Part shown: piece by piece, positions 10,801-20,856 of the stretch
Layout of the letters: every line of letters starts with the position of its first letter
How positions within the stretch are numbered: position 1 is the first letter of the stretch
NCBI GenBank assembly: GCA_009733575.1
Contig: ML769922.1
Coordinates: forward strand, 1 to 34,212
Reading direction: 5' to 3'
Source: Gymnopus androsaceus JB14
Lineage: Eukaryota; Basidiomycota; Agaricomycetes; Agaricales; Omphalotaceae
DNA: 34,212 bases
The notes under the pieces: model-generated
The model's input: the letters and a program-made list of their open reading frames with translations, nothing else
Told to the model about the DNA's origin: nothing
Databases searched by the model: none
Translations under genes and position numbers: made by a program

Positions 10801-13800
10801 TTTGAGGTATAGAGAAATTCCATCCTATTATGGCAGCTGCTCTGCCAAGAATTATGGAGCTTTTGAAAGATTACCATGTGTCTACTAGACAGGCAGCACT
10901 TAATTACCTGTCTAAACTATCAAAGCATGGTGGGCTCCTTCCCAAGTTGATATTTCATGGAAACAATTCTAATAGAAGGTTTAGAGAAATTCCATCCCCT
11001 CATTGCACCTGCCATGTCTAGGATTCTGGAGTCCTTGAAAGATGACAGCTGGTATGTCAGAAGGGCAGCAATCAATTTTCTGTCTGAGGTTGCCAAGGAT
11101 GGTGAGCTCCTTTCCAAGTTGATATTTCATGGAAACCATTCTAATAGAAGGTTTAGAGAAATTCCATCCCCTCATTGCACCTGCTATGTCTAGAATTCTC
11201 GAGTCCTTGAAAGATACAGATGAAGATGTTGGAAGAGCAACAGTTGATTTTCTGTCTGAGCTTTCCAAGGATGGTGAGCTCCTTTCCAATTTGATATTTC
11301 ATGAGAACCATTCTAATAGAAGGTTTAGAGAAATTCCATCCTCTCATTGAACCTGCTCTATCTAGGATTCTAGAGTCCTTGAAAGATGACAGTTGGTATG
11401 TCAGAAGGGCAGCAATCAATTATTTGTCTGAGCTTTCCAAGCATGGTGAGCTCCTTTCCAAGTTGATATTTCAGGGAAACCATTCCAATGTAGGTTTAGA
11501 GAGATTCCATCCCCTCATTGCACCTGCTATGTCTAGGATTCTGGAGTCCTTGAAAGATGCCAGCTGGTATGTCAGAAGGGCAGCAATCAATTTTCTGTCT
11601 GAGCTTTCCAAGCATGGTGAGCTCCTTTCCAAGTTGATATTTCAGGAAACCATTCTAATGGAAGGTTTAGAGAAATTCCATCCCCTCATTGAACCTGCCA
11701 TCTCTAGAATTCTGAAGTCCTTGGAAGATGCAGATGCAGATGTCAGAAAGGCTACAGTAGATGCCTATCTAAGGTTGCAAAGCATGGTGAGCTCCTTTCC
11801 AAGTTGATATTTCAGGGAAACTATTCTAATGGAAGGTTTAGAGAAATTCCATCCCCTCATTGCACCTGCCATGTCTAGGATTCTGGAGTCCTTGAAAGAT
11901 GACAACTTGTATGTTAGAAGGGCAGCAATCAATTGTCTGTCTGAGCTTTCCAAGGATGGTGAGCTCCTTTCCAAGTTGATATTTCATGGAAACCATTCTA
12001 ATAGAAGGTTTAGAGAAATTCCATCCCCTCATTGCACCTGCCATGTCTAGGATTCTGGAGTCCTGAAAGATGACAGATTGTATGTCAGAAGGGCAGCAAT
12101 CAAGTGTCTGTCTGAGATTTCCAAGGATGGTGAGCTCCTTTCCAAGTTGATATTTCATGGAAACCATTCTAATAGAAGTTTAGAGAAATTCCATCCCCTC
12201 ATTGCACCTGTTACGTCTAGGATTCTGGAGTCCTGGAAAGATGCAGATGAACATTTCAGAAAGGCTGCATTAGATATTCTATCTGAGCTTGCAAAGCATG
12301 GTCAGCTCCTTTCCAAGTTGATATTTCATGTAAACTGTTCTAATAGAAGGTTTAGAGCTATTCCATCCTCTCATTGCACCTGCTATGTCTAGGATTCTGA
12401 AGTCCTTGAAAGATGCAGATAAAGATGTCAGAAAGGCAGCAATCAATTGTCTGTCTGAGCTTTCCAAGCATGGTGAGCTCCTTTCCAAGTTGATATTTCA
12501 TGGAAACCATTCTAATAGAAGGTTTAGAGAAATTCCATCCCCTCATTGCACCTGCTATGTCTAAGATTCTGGAGTCCTTGAAAGATGACAGCTGGTATGT
12601 CAGAAGGGCAGTAATCAATTGTCTGTCTGAGCTTTCCAAGGATGGTGAGCTCCTTTCCAAGTTGATATTTCATGGAAACCATTCTAATAGAAGGTTTAGA
12701 GAAATTCCATCCCCTCATTGCACCTGCCATGTCTAGGATTCTGGAGTCCTTGAAAATTACAGATGAAGATGTCAGAAGAGCAACAGTTAATTTTCTGTCT
12801 GTCATTTCCAAGGATGGTGAGCTCCTTTCCAAGTTGATATTACATGGAAACCATTCTAATAGAAGGTTTAGAGAAATTCCATCCTCTCATTGAACCTGCT
12901 ATGTCTGGGATTCTAGAGTCCTTGAAAGATGACAGCTTGGATGTCAGATGGGCAGCAATCAATTGTCTGTCTGAGATTTCCAAGGATGGTGAGCTCCTTT
13001 CCAAGTTGATATTTCAGGGAAACCATTCTAATGGAAGGTTTAGAGAATTTCCATCCCCTCATTGCACTTGCTATGTCTAAGATTCTGGAGTCCTTGAAAG
13101 ATGACAGCCGGTATGTCAGATGGGCAGCAATCAGGTGTCTGTCTGAGATTTCCAAGGATGGTGAGCTCCTTTCCAAGTTGATATTTCATGGAAACCATTC
13201 TAATAGAAGGTTTAGAGAAATTCCATCCCCTCATTGCACCTGCTATGTCTAGGATTCTGGAATCCTTGAAAGATACAGATGAAGATGTCAGAAGAGCAAC
13301 AGTTAATTTTCTGTCTGAGATTTCCAAGGATGGTGAGCTCCTTTCCAAGTTGATATTTCATGGAAACCATTCTAATCAAAGGTTTAGCAAGATTCCATCC
13401 TCTCATTGAACCTGCTATGTCTAGGATTCTAGAGTCCTTGAAAGATGCCAGCTTGTATGTCAGAAGGACAGCAATCAATTTTCTGTCTGAGCTTTCCAAG
13501 CATGGTGAGCTCCTTTCCAAGTTGATATTTCATGGAAACCATTCTAATGGAAGGTTTAGAGAAATTCCATCCCCTCATTGCACCTGCTATATCTAGGATT
13601 CTGGAGTCCTTGAAAGTTGACAGCTTGTATGTCAGAAGGGCAGCAATTAATTGTCTGTTTGAGTTTTCCAAGGATGGTGAGCTCCTTTCCAAGTTGATAT
13701 TTCAGGGAAACCATTCTAATGGAAGGTTTAGAGAAATTCCATCCCCTCATTGCACCTGCCATGTCTAGGATTCTGGAGTCCTTGAAAGATACAGATGAAG

Positions 13801-14052
13801 ATATCAGAAGAGCAACAGTCAATTTTCTGTCTGAAATTTCCAAGCATGGTGAGCTCCTTTCCAATTTGATATTTCATGGAAACCATTCTAATAGAAGGTT
13901 TAGAAAAACCTCATCCCCTCATTGAACCTGCTATATCTAGGATTCTGGAGTCCTTGAAAGATGACAGCTTGTATGTCAGAAGGGCAGCAATCAATTGTCT
14001 GTTTGAGCTGTTCAAGCATGCAGAGCTGAGCTTCATCAATCTTATTGAGTAA
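7820..14052 (+). CDS. C2-NACHT-HEAT STAND (NLR-like) protein, copy 1
   Basis: Exons I can join in frame: 7820-7964, 8020-8150, 8204-8499, 8555-8605, 8665-8857, 8912-9067, 9130-10755, then 19 repeat exons. The first two give a C2-like fold segment (NDYFANVTINN, GWVEDLIFE, LTIEVFRKR). A helical linker follows (HPYAKAAYSV). The large exon is the NACHT core: GTSGSGNS at the P-loop, VIVIDGLDDC as Walker B, then FRILLTARND. The winged-helix/helical part runs to about 10600, where HEAT repeats begin. STAND proteins of this layout are intracellular sensors in fungal nonself recognition or cell death; the ligand here is unknown. Odd points: the P-loop Lys is Asn (codon 9306-9308), and repeat exons 6, 8 and 19 carry indels. 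As drawn, the full-length product is therefore not continuous unless exons are skipped. The 5' end is unresolved. Naming the NACHT core is secure; activity is uncertain. Confidence 0.75.
10813..14052 (+). repeat. Tandem array of 19 HEAT-repeat exons with conserved introns (172-bp unit)
   Basis: Each unit is a 117-nt exon (39 residues, EKFHPLIAPAMSRILESLKD at its start and VRRAAIN..LSELSK near its end) followed by a 54-55 nt intron (GTGAGCTCC ... GGTTTAG). Exons start at 10813, 10985, 11157, 11329, 11500, 11671, 11842, 12014, 12184, 12356, 12528, 12700, 12872, 13044, 13216, 13388, 13560, 13732 and 13904. All are phase 1-1. The pattern of two short helices with an L-x-D turn and V-R-x-A is HEAT-like. 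Introns are as similar between units as exons. Exons 11671-11786 and 12014-12129 are 116 nt (one base lost), and the terminal exon starting at 13904 has two extra bases near its start. Residues 21-24 are the most variable. Units 3, 6, 9, 12, 15 and 18 share an acidic D-x-[DH] type. Confidence 0.9.
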
Positions 14053-14264
14053 ATGTATATGGTGTTGAAAGATATGCTAATAATTATGGACACATGGTTA
14101 GGTACTTTGTATCATGATATTTAACATCAGCTTACCAATCACCAAAATCACATTCCTATGTATTGATATCATTTGATTAATGACGTTTGCTAGTTACATA
14201 CATGTGATCACAGCCAGGATATCAACTGCTGATGTATATACTTACATCACATTATAGGGACCGT

Positions 14265-14700
14265 TGTTAAAATATGACTGGAGGTTCACAAAGGGTAGAG
14301 TGGGAATTTTTGACCTATTGCTGTAGCAAAGCATAGACAAATGAATAAGGTACAAATTAAAGAGTATTGTACAATTATATACACATCTGGAAAACTACCT
14401 AAAGCCCCAGGTAAGCCCAGGTGTGCCTGGTCACTCTCAGGGATGCCCAGGAATTTGGCAAATTCCTAGGCAACACTAGGCTACCTAAGCACCCCAGGTA
14501 GCCCAAGATTTTGGCCAAATTTCAGGGATTCTTGTGTATCTCTGAAGTTAATCAGGAATTAGCCTCAAGCAAGTCCAATGACCTTCAGGATTTGGCTGAA
14601 ATCCTAGGCTGCCTAGGAAATGGGCAAATTCCTGCGGATCCTGGGAAGCTCTGGGAAGCTCTGGAACACCCTGGGAGAGGGGTCATGTGCTCGTGCTTAC
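14265..14700 (-). repeat. LTR-like repeat with CCCAGG/CCTAGG cluster
   Basis: The first ~125 bases (TGTTAAAATA, GGTTCACAAAGGG, GACCTATTGCTGTAGCA, AAATTAAAGAGTA) match 23672-23788. Read on the minus strand the end is TTTTAACA, a CA-ending LTR terminus. From about 14405 the repeat becomes a cluster of CCCAGG, CCTAGG and CCTGGG motifs, including a 9-bp palindrome around AGGAATTTGGCAAATTCCT. Similar clusters occur at 21088-21295 and 21958-21995. The other end was not located, so solo LTR versus partial copy is open. Orientation is by analogy with the gag relic at 21463-23405. Confidence 0.5.
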
Positions 14701-15170
14701 GAGCACGTGATTTAAGCGCCCATCCAATGTTTTGGCCTGCATACTTTATGTCTTAATTAAAAGCTACATTATATTCACAACAAAATTAAATTAACCACAA
14801 GACAAAGCATTGAGTCTAGTTTTTGCATTTCAAGCCCTTTTCACGAAGAATAATTACCGGTAACATTGTAGATAGTACCAGTAGACTATGGTGGGAGAAT
14901 GGGTTCATGTGCACTTATGACCAAGTGTTCATTCAGGCCTACACGTGACCCGTGGGAAAAGTAGGCTGCATTTTTGTCACGTTGTTGCGATCTCACATCT
15001 CGGTTTTCCCCATCCTTTCTTCTTACCATCACATAGTGATATTCAACATTCAAGCAATCCATCCAATTCTCCTTTCGTTAAATCGAATTCATTTTTCTTT
15101 CCCTTTCACGCCAATTTCACGGAAATCACTCATTTATTCACCTCGCTACCACATCCATGAAATGCTCACC

Positions 15171-17017
15171 ATGGTAAACACTAGACAGCAGACCAAGGAC
15201 GATAGGAACACCAGAGATGATGAGGGTAATGCCACCACTATGGCTGAACAACATGGTAGACAAGTCGCTCAGCAAGGAGCGGCTGCTCCCGCTGCTCAAC
15301 CTCGAGCTGGACAAGCACCAGAACAGAGTTGGCGACCTAACGGCTCTCTCCTTCACCTTCTGAATGAGCACCACGTGGATCCCATTCCATGCCAGACCGG
15401 GACAGGGAGGGCGCCAGCATCTGCTCCGCCTGGGCCCATCCCGTTCAATGGCATTCGTGCACCCTTCCAGGTACCCTTTCCTTCACCCTGGAACAGTATC
15501 CAAACTTCGGGGAGCCTTGCTCCCTCAGCTCCCCCACTCAGCGTAAGTAGCTGGGGTGGGATTCTGATGCCTAATGCATTTGATGCGGAATTTGGTAGCC
15601 AGGATCCTGCTCCCTCAGCTTCGAGATGCGAGTCGGGCGGACAACGAGCTGCTCAGGGACAACAAGGTAAGCTTCCAAACTTCTTCTGCCACTTCTCCCT
15701 GGCAGTTGTATCAAGTGGTCGTTTCTCCTCGACCACGCCTCAGCGTTCGTTTCTCCTCGATGCTCTCTCTCTCTCTCCGTCATATGTTCTTCCCTGACAT
15801 ATGCTGACCTATTTTCTCCAATAGGTCTTCACCCAGGCTCCTCGCACTCAAGCAGATCAGCCTTCAAAAGGCATCTTCGAGATGCTGGCACGCCAGCCCC
15901 GGTTGCACCTCTCCGTAGCCCCTTCCAGGCACCCATGCCTCCTCCTCACTCTCCACGCTCCCAGCGTTCACACCACACAGATCGCCACTCCCGCTCCCCT
16001 CGCAGACGGCAAGTCGAACAACCATCTGCGTCCACCAATGATGTAGGGGAAGTCGACAACGCGGCCACAGAGCTCAAAGGTGGCTGGGGTGACCCCAACA
16101 AGGCACAAATGCACTCATACAAAGAGCCGTTCAGGCTTGAACCCATTGCAAACAATCTCGTCACCTCCACCCTGTGTAATGGGTTGAAGACCTTTATTCC
16201 CATTGCGTACTTCGCTTCATGCTACGCCGACTCCACCTTGAAACCGGTTGAGTCTGCGGATTGCAGCGCCATCATCTTAGATGGCTCCGGGGGTATCAAA
16301 GTGAAGGCCAAGACCTTTGCAGAGGTTCCTCTTTCGCAAATCACCCTAAACGACTTCAACAGCATCGTTCGTGGGATGTCGAGGGCCTTCCGCCAACACT
16401 TTGTCACCAAGGGAGCGGACGCTCCAGGCCATCCGCGTGCACCAGCCATTGCTGACCTATTCCGAGCTATGTTTGACATGGTTCAGGAATGTTTGGACTT
16501 TGAGCTCGGTTTTGACATCTATAAGATCTATGTTGACAGGGCGTACAGGCAATGGTTTGCATTCCCCAATGAGAACATTCGCATTGACCTCTTCCACCCG
16601 GGTTTATACCAGGAGTCTCTCCTCTCGTGGCAGACGCTCAAGGTGAAGGAGGAGGAAGTCCGGAGGAAGACTCAGACTCAGAAGCAATCACAGTCATCTA
16701 CTCCATCCTCGTTCAAGAACAACGGCCAGAAACGCTCTTTTCGAGACCATGATTCATCCTCGAAAGAGGATTTGCGCTCGAATGCCAAGTGCAAATGTTA
16801 TATCTGTGGTTCATCCGAGCACAACTGGAATGATCACAAATTGTAATCCTCCGACTTCCTACGAAAGTCTGGGTGTCAATACATTGACTCCGATGGGAAA
16901 GCCTACTGCACCAGTTTCAATGGAAATTAGGGCTGCCAGAAGGCAGGATGTACCTTCGCTCACAAGTGTGGCCTGTGCGGCTCAACAGAGCACGGCTCCC
17001 AGGAGCACCGAGGCTAA
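15171..17017 (+). pseudogene. gag of YR retrotransposon, two nonsense codons
   Basis: Exon 1 is 15171-15666; an intron at 15667-15824 (GTAAGC ... CAATAG, CTGAC branch-like site) joins in frame to exon 2 (15825-17017). The N-terminus is low-complexity (Gln, Ala, Pro). The core (about 16080-16680) has PLSQITLNDF, FRQHFVTKG and YRQWFAFPNENIRIDLFHPG, typical of the capsid-like region of these elements. A first Cys/His knuckle, CYICGSSEHNWNDH (spacing C-x2-C-x4-H-x4-H), ends just before TAA 16844-16846. The same frame continues with a second cluster (GCQKAGCTFAHKCGLCGSTEH) interrupted by TAG 16928-16930, and closes at TAA 17015-17017. The open frame past both stops shows they are secondary. Role: nucleocapsid/RNA packaging. 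Confidence 0.7.
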
Positions 17018-18770
17018 TGATATCCAGTTCCATACACATCTCATTCCCGAGGCGTGGGAGCAACTTCTGAAGGAATCTAATGCTCCTCAGAAGTTCAGTG
17101 GGATACCGGAAGGTCTCACAAACGGATTTCGCATTGGCCTCGATAACTTCTCTCTCGCAGCAACATACATCCCTCCCAATCACTTCAAGTCTGAACAACA
17201 CGCTAACGTTATTCACGAGAAGTTTGCCCAAGAAATGGAACTTGGAAGAATCTCCTGCCCATTCCATCCTGACAAGCTTGAAGCTCAGATAGGACACTTC
17301 ACCACAGCACCCATGGCCGTTGTCAAACAATGACCAGGCAAATTCAGGATCGTAATTGATCATTCATTCCCTTGAAAAACCCTACCTGATTTTCTGTGCG
17401 AAACCCCTTCTCCTGCGAATGCCTCTCCCAACTTGCCTACTCCCACCGCTCCGATAGAATTCAATGCGTTGGAAATCTCTATCAATGCCCTCATAAACGC
17501 AGACAATTTCCCCTGCGACTGGGGTTCGTTTTCTGAATGCTTCCTCATGGTAGCCAAGGCTCCTTCAGGTACTCAAGCTGCTATCTTCGATGTTGATGCA
17601 GCATTCCACAATATCCCCATTCACCCCTCCGCTCGCTGATTCGTCGCTCTCATGCTCGACGGCCTTGTTCATCTCGACCTCATGCTGAACTTTGGAAAGA
17701 GACCAGCGCCAGGCATCTGGGGACACGTTGCAGATGCCATGGCCTGGATCCTCAAGTACAGAGGCGTCGAAGCGTTACTAAAGTGGGTGGACAATTTCGT
17801 ATTCTTCCGTTACCCCAAAGGGACAAACAACGACGGATCCCCCATCTTCTCCTACGATGATTCACTTATTTGGTCCACCGCCGCAATACTGGGCTGGCTG
17901 TGGGCACCAAGCAAATTCGTACCTTTCGCTTCCTTCTTCAAATACATCGGCTTCCTCTGGCACATCGAGGAGAAGACCGTACAACTACCTGAGGAGAAGT
18001 AAGAGAAATACATTGCTCGTCTTGCTCCCTGGGTAGCAATTGAACGTCAGTTCGTGGACAAGGTCAAGGAGCTAATTGGGACGCTCAATCACATCGCGCT
18101 CGTTGTTCCAACTGGAAAGACAAGACTCATAAACCTGTTCAATTTTTGCTCAGGTTTCAAATCCTCGAAATGCTTCATCCCACATTCCATTCCAGCCAAA
18201 CTCCAGGACGACATATCCTGGTGGAATGATTTACTTCACCAACCCTTTGTCAGAATGGAGATTATGACAATACCTGAGCTCGCCGACATCAATCTCTTTG
18301 TGGATGCCTCAACATCCTGGGGTATAGGCCTCATTCTGAACAGCAAATGGCTGGCTTGGGAGTACAAACCCGGCTGGACAGATGCTGAACGGCACATTGG
18401 CTGGAGGGAAATGGTGGCAGTCGAACTTGCTCTTCGAACGCTCATATCCTCGGGCCATCGCAGCATTAGAGTTCGTCTTTGTTTGGACAACATCGGCATC
18501 ATCGGAGCCCTCAAGAAAGGAAGCTCTCATGGATACGAAATCAACCTCATCCTTCGAAAGATTATCAAACTCATGCAAGAGTTTAAAATCTGGATAGATT
18601 GTGTGTGGATCTCAACACACAACAACCCAGCTGATGCACCGTTGCGAGGCAAATTCCCTCCACGCAAACAAATTCACTCTCATCCTCCCACAGTTCTGCA
18701 ACACCTAAAGACCTACATATACAGCTTGATTCAACCCAATGACCCATGTGTTCTCTCGCGTGTAAACTAA
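16749..18770 (+). pseudogene. Reverse transcriptase - RNase H of YR retrotransposon, four nonsense codons
   Basis: One frame spans the region, broken by TGA 17331-17333, TGA 17373-17375, TGA 17637-17639 and TAA 18000-18002. RT landmarks are TTAPMAVVK, GKFRIVIDHSFP, FDVDAAFHNIPI (motif A aspartate), FGKRPAPGIW and WVDNFVFF. The last stands where the family has a D-D pair, so the second catalytic aspartate appears to be Asn. The RNase H part (18270-18670) has INLFVDASTSWGIG, a Glu in REMVAVELAL, an Asp in CLDNIGIIGAL and NPADAPLRG, i.e. the usual acidic residues. It overlaps the end of gag in another frame. Terminal stop TAA 18768-18770. The true start is uncertain: homology begins near 17031, and 16749 is only the first Met of the frame. 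Confidence 0.75.
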
Positions 18771-19039
18771 TATTCTTGTACCTATAATCACGCTATACCA
18801 TGTTGTACTACCGATTCAAAACAACAATACGAATGAAACTAATAATTCACATTTATGCAAGCTTTCAAACTACGTACGGTATAATGAGCCCAAGAGGATG
18901 ACCCACAAGATCCAAATGCCGAACGGGCAAGTGACCGAATATCACACGTGTCACCTCTCTTTCAAACCACCATGATCCACATCGATACAACCCACAGCGA
19001 CACACCTACAATACCACAACAGACCACCCTCATCTCATC

Positions 19040-20191
19040 ATGCCCCCATACAGAACCGGATTCGTACACAGCCAGAATGAGGATTACCCACGAGCTGCCC
19101 AGAAAGTCCGGTTCAACACAGAGACCCACCCTATCCACATCCAACTACAACTGCACATTGCGGCCAACACATACAACCAGAGCACCATGAACATCATGGA
19201 TGCCGCGGTCTCCGAGAAGACACTCCGCAGGAAATCGCTGTAAGCTGCCAAATTCTTAGTCTGGGCAGGAGAGCAGGGTCTCCAGGAGATCGACGTGCTG
19301 CCGCCATCCGAAGCCACTTTGTGCAACTTTGCAGCCTCCTTTGCTGGAAAACTGGCAGGAGGAACGGCTAAAGCAAAGCTTTCAGCTGTAAAGAGCTGGG
19401 TACAGAAGAGAGGGCTCGCTTGGAATGGTCGAGATAATCTCCGCAACACATTGAATGGCATCAAACGCCGAGCCCCTAGCTTGTCCTTCCGGGAACAGAG
19501 ACCTCCCGTGAAGAAAGAGCATCTCAGTATACTCTTTGACAAACTTGACCTCACAGGCACATCTGGTATCGATCATGCCATGGCAGCCGCCAGCACTGGG
19601 TGCTTCTACGGCCAGCTCAGAGGCGGCGAAATTCTCCCCCTCTCCTCAGATCCAAACGAATATAATCCAAACTCCCTCCCTACCGTTAAGGATCTCGGGC
19701 CTGCCAATGAGAATGGCGACAGGAAGCTTAGGCTTCCGAAGACCAAAGTAGAGCAAACGAGAGGAGAAGAGGTCATCTACTCTCCCCAGCCAGGTTGCAT
19801 GAGCCCCACCAGAGCATGGAGAGATCACATTCGGGTCAACCAACTAGGTCCAAATGACCCTCTTCTAGGCTACAGGAACAACTCAGGCGAGCTCAAGGTG
19901 CTCACTAAGTCGGTCTTTCTCAAACGCTGCAACCAGATATGGTCAGAACACGGCATTCCGCGCATGACAGGCCATTGCTTCAGGATCGGTGGCACAACCC
20001 ACTACCTCATCCAAGGCATTGCACCCAACATTGTGAAGATGCTCAGTCGCTGGAAATCTGACGTGTTTCTCAAATACTGGAGAGACTTGGAATCTCTTGC
20101 CTCCATTCACCTGCACCGACATCACGTGCAACAATCCTATTTGAACCGTCTACAGAAATCCGGAACTTGTCACCATTACTCTCCCCACTAG
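19040..20191 (+). pseudogene. Tyrosine recombinase of YR retrotransposon, one nonsense codon
   Basis: A single frame runs from ATG 19040 to the stop ending at 20191, with one in-frame TAA at 19241-19243. ATG 19295 after it still opens a 298-residue product. Catalytic residues in order: Arg in QLRGGEIL (about 19619), H-x-x-R in GHCFRIGG (about 19970), Trp in MLSRWKSD and the Tyr nucleophile in FLKYWRD (about 20071). All are present. The N-terminal SAM-like/core-binding part (LCNFAASFAGKLAGGTAKAK, KSWVQKRGL) lies after the stop, so a shortened product starting at 19295 could in principle retain both domains. Role: integration of the cDNA circle by strand exchange in place of an integrase. Gene order puts it last, downstream of a 270-nt spacer. 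Confidence 0.8.
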
Positions 20192-20780
20192 ACGTCTCCA
20201 CTCCCGCAGACATTACCACTCTCGCCGCATATGTCATAACACATAACTATACTCTCACCATACCTACCTATCCTACTCACTCTATACCACATCTATGTAT
20301 CCCGCACACCATGATCAGACCTCCGAGCAATGTACTCTCAATATGCACCCACAATACTGTATATCCCATACACTCTCTGAATAACAAAGCTCCCATTCGC
20401 CATACACTCACTGAAGAACAAAGTTCCCATTCGCCAGACATGAAATTCTCAGTCACCACAGCTTAGGCTTACACCCCTGAGGGTTTGTTGTCTACAGATT
20501 CCGATGCGCCTGTGGCTTCTTTGCATGGGTTATCGGTATCTGTATCCTCCACACCCCCAGGTCGGAATATTAATTCCTTCTCTCATCGAAGAAAGATTCG
20601 AACAATGGAATTAATATCCCTGCGTGCCTTTTGCCCAATGCACGTTATCAGTAATCTTATACGTTTACAAATAATCAATTATATTTCACTGAGGGAAAAC
20701 ATGATATGTGAGATCGTAACAGAATGCTGACCCCACTAGTTAGTGTATATAGTGCATAAAGTTTCTAGCATATCTTACAT
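20192..20780. other. 3' flank of YR retrotransposon
   Basis: No gene is seen. There is a direct repeat of AACAAAG(C/T)TCCCATTCGCCA at about 20384 and 20418. An inverted repeat (GGAATATTAATTCC near 20565 and GGAATTAATATCCC near 20606) could form a stem of about 13 bp with a loop of about 27 nt. It could mark the 3' end of the retroelement or a terminator-like fold, but no matching copy was found on the 5' side. Confidence 0.4.
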
Positions 20781-20785
20781 CAAGA

Positions 20786-20856
20786 TAGTTCAGTGGTTTT
20801 GAGCTCTCACATTATTGCTTATATAATACAGTTGACTGTGAGGCTGAGTTCAAACC
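20786..20856 (+). repeat. tRNA-like A box / B box pair, possible SINE head
   Basis: TAGTTCAGTGG (20786-20796) fits the pol III A box and GAGTTCAAACC (20846-20856) fits the B box. CTCAC and GTGAG between them could pair as an anticodon-like stem around an enlarged loop. The T stem and acceptor stem do not pair, so this is not an intact tRNA gene. A tRNA-derived SINE remnant is the simplest reading; its tail was not identified. Confidence 0.35.

Larger units (their letters stand above)
14950..20200 (+). mobile_element. Tyrosine-recombinase retrotransposon (DIRS/Ngaro-like), inactive
   Basis: Gene order on one strand is gag (15171-17017), RT-RNase H (to 18770), YR (19040-20191). RT with a DIRS-type RNase H together with a tyrosine recombinase defines the YR retrotransposon group. 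Having YR last resembles Ngaro/PAT-like layouts more than DIRS-1 itself. The body is GC-richer and more codon-biased than the flanks. The ends are not defined: I did not find split direct repeats or inverted terminal repeats between 14700-15170 and 20192-20640. The 15171 start sits in a strong CACCATGG context after a T/C-rich leader (about 14985-15160). Seven in-frame stops and no frameshift are visible, so decay was by substitutions and the copy is relatively young. Confidence 0.75.

Noticed and set aside
10785..14052. Array as a CRISPR or simple satellite
   Set aside because: Unit length, splice signals and a clear HEAT codon pattern on one strand show a coding tandem array in a fungal gene.
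10920..14093. Many minus-strand frames of 65-109 codons across the HEAT array
   Set aside because: They repeat with the 172-bp unit and span introns; they are antisense shadows of homogenised DNA, and the plus-strand HEAT pattern explains the conservation.
20570..20640. AGATTCGAAC as T arm of a tRNA gene
   Set aside because: The flanking 5-nt stems do not pair and no A box stands at the right distance.
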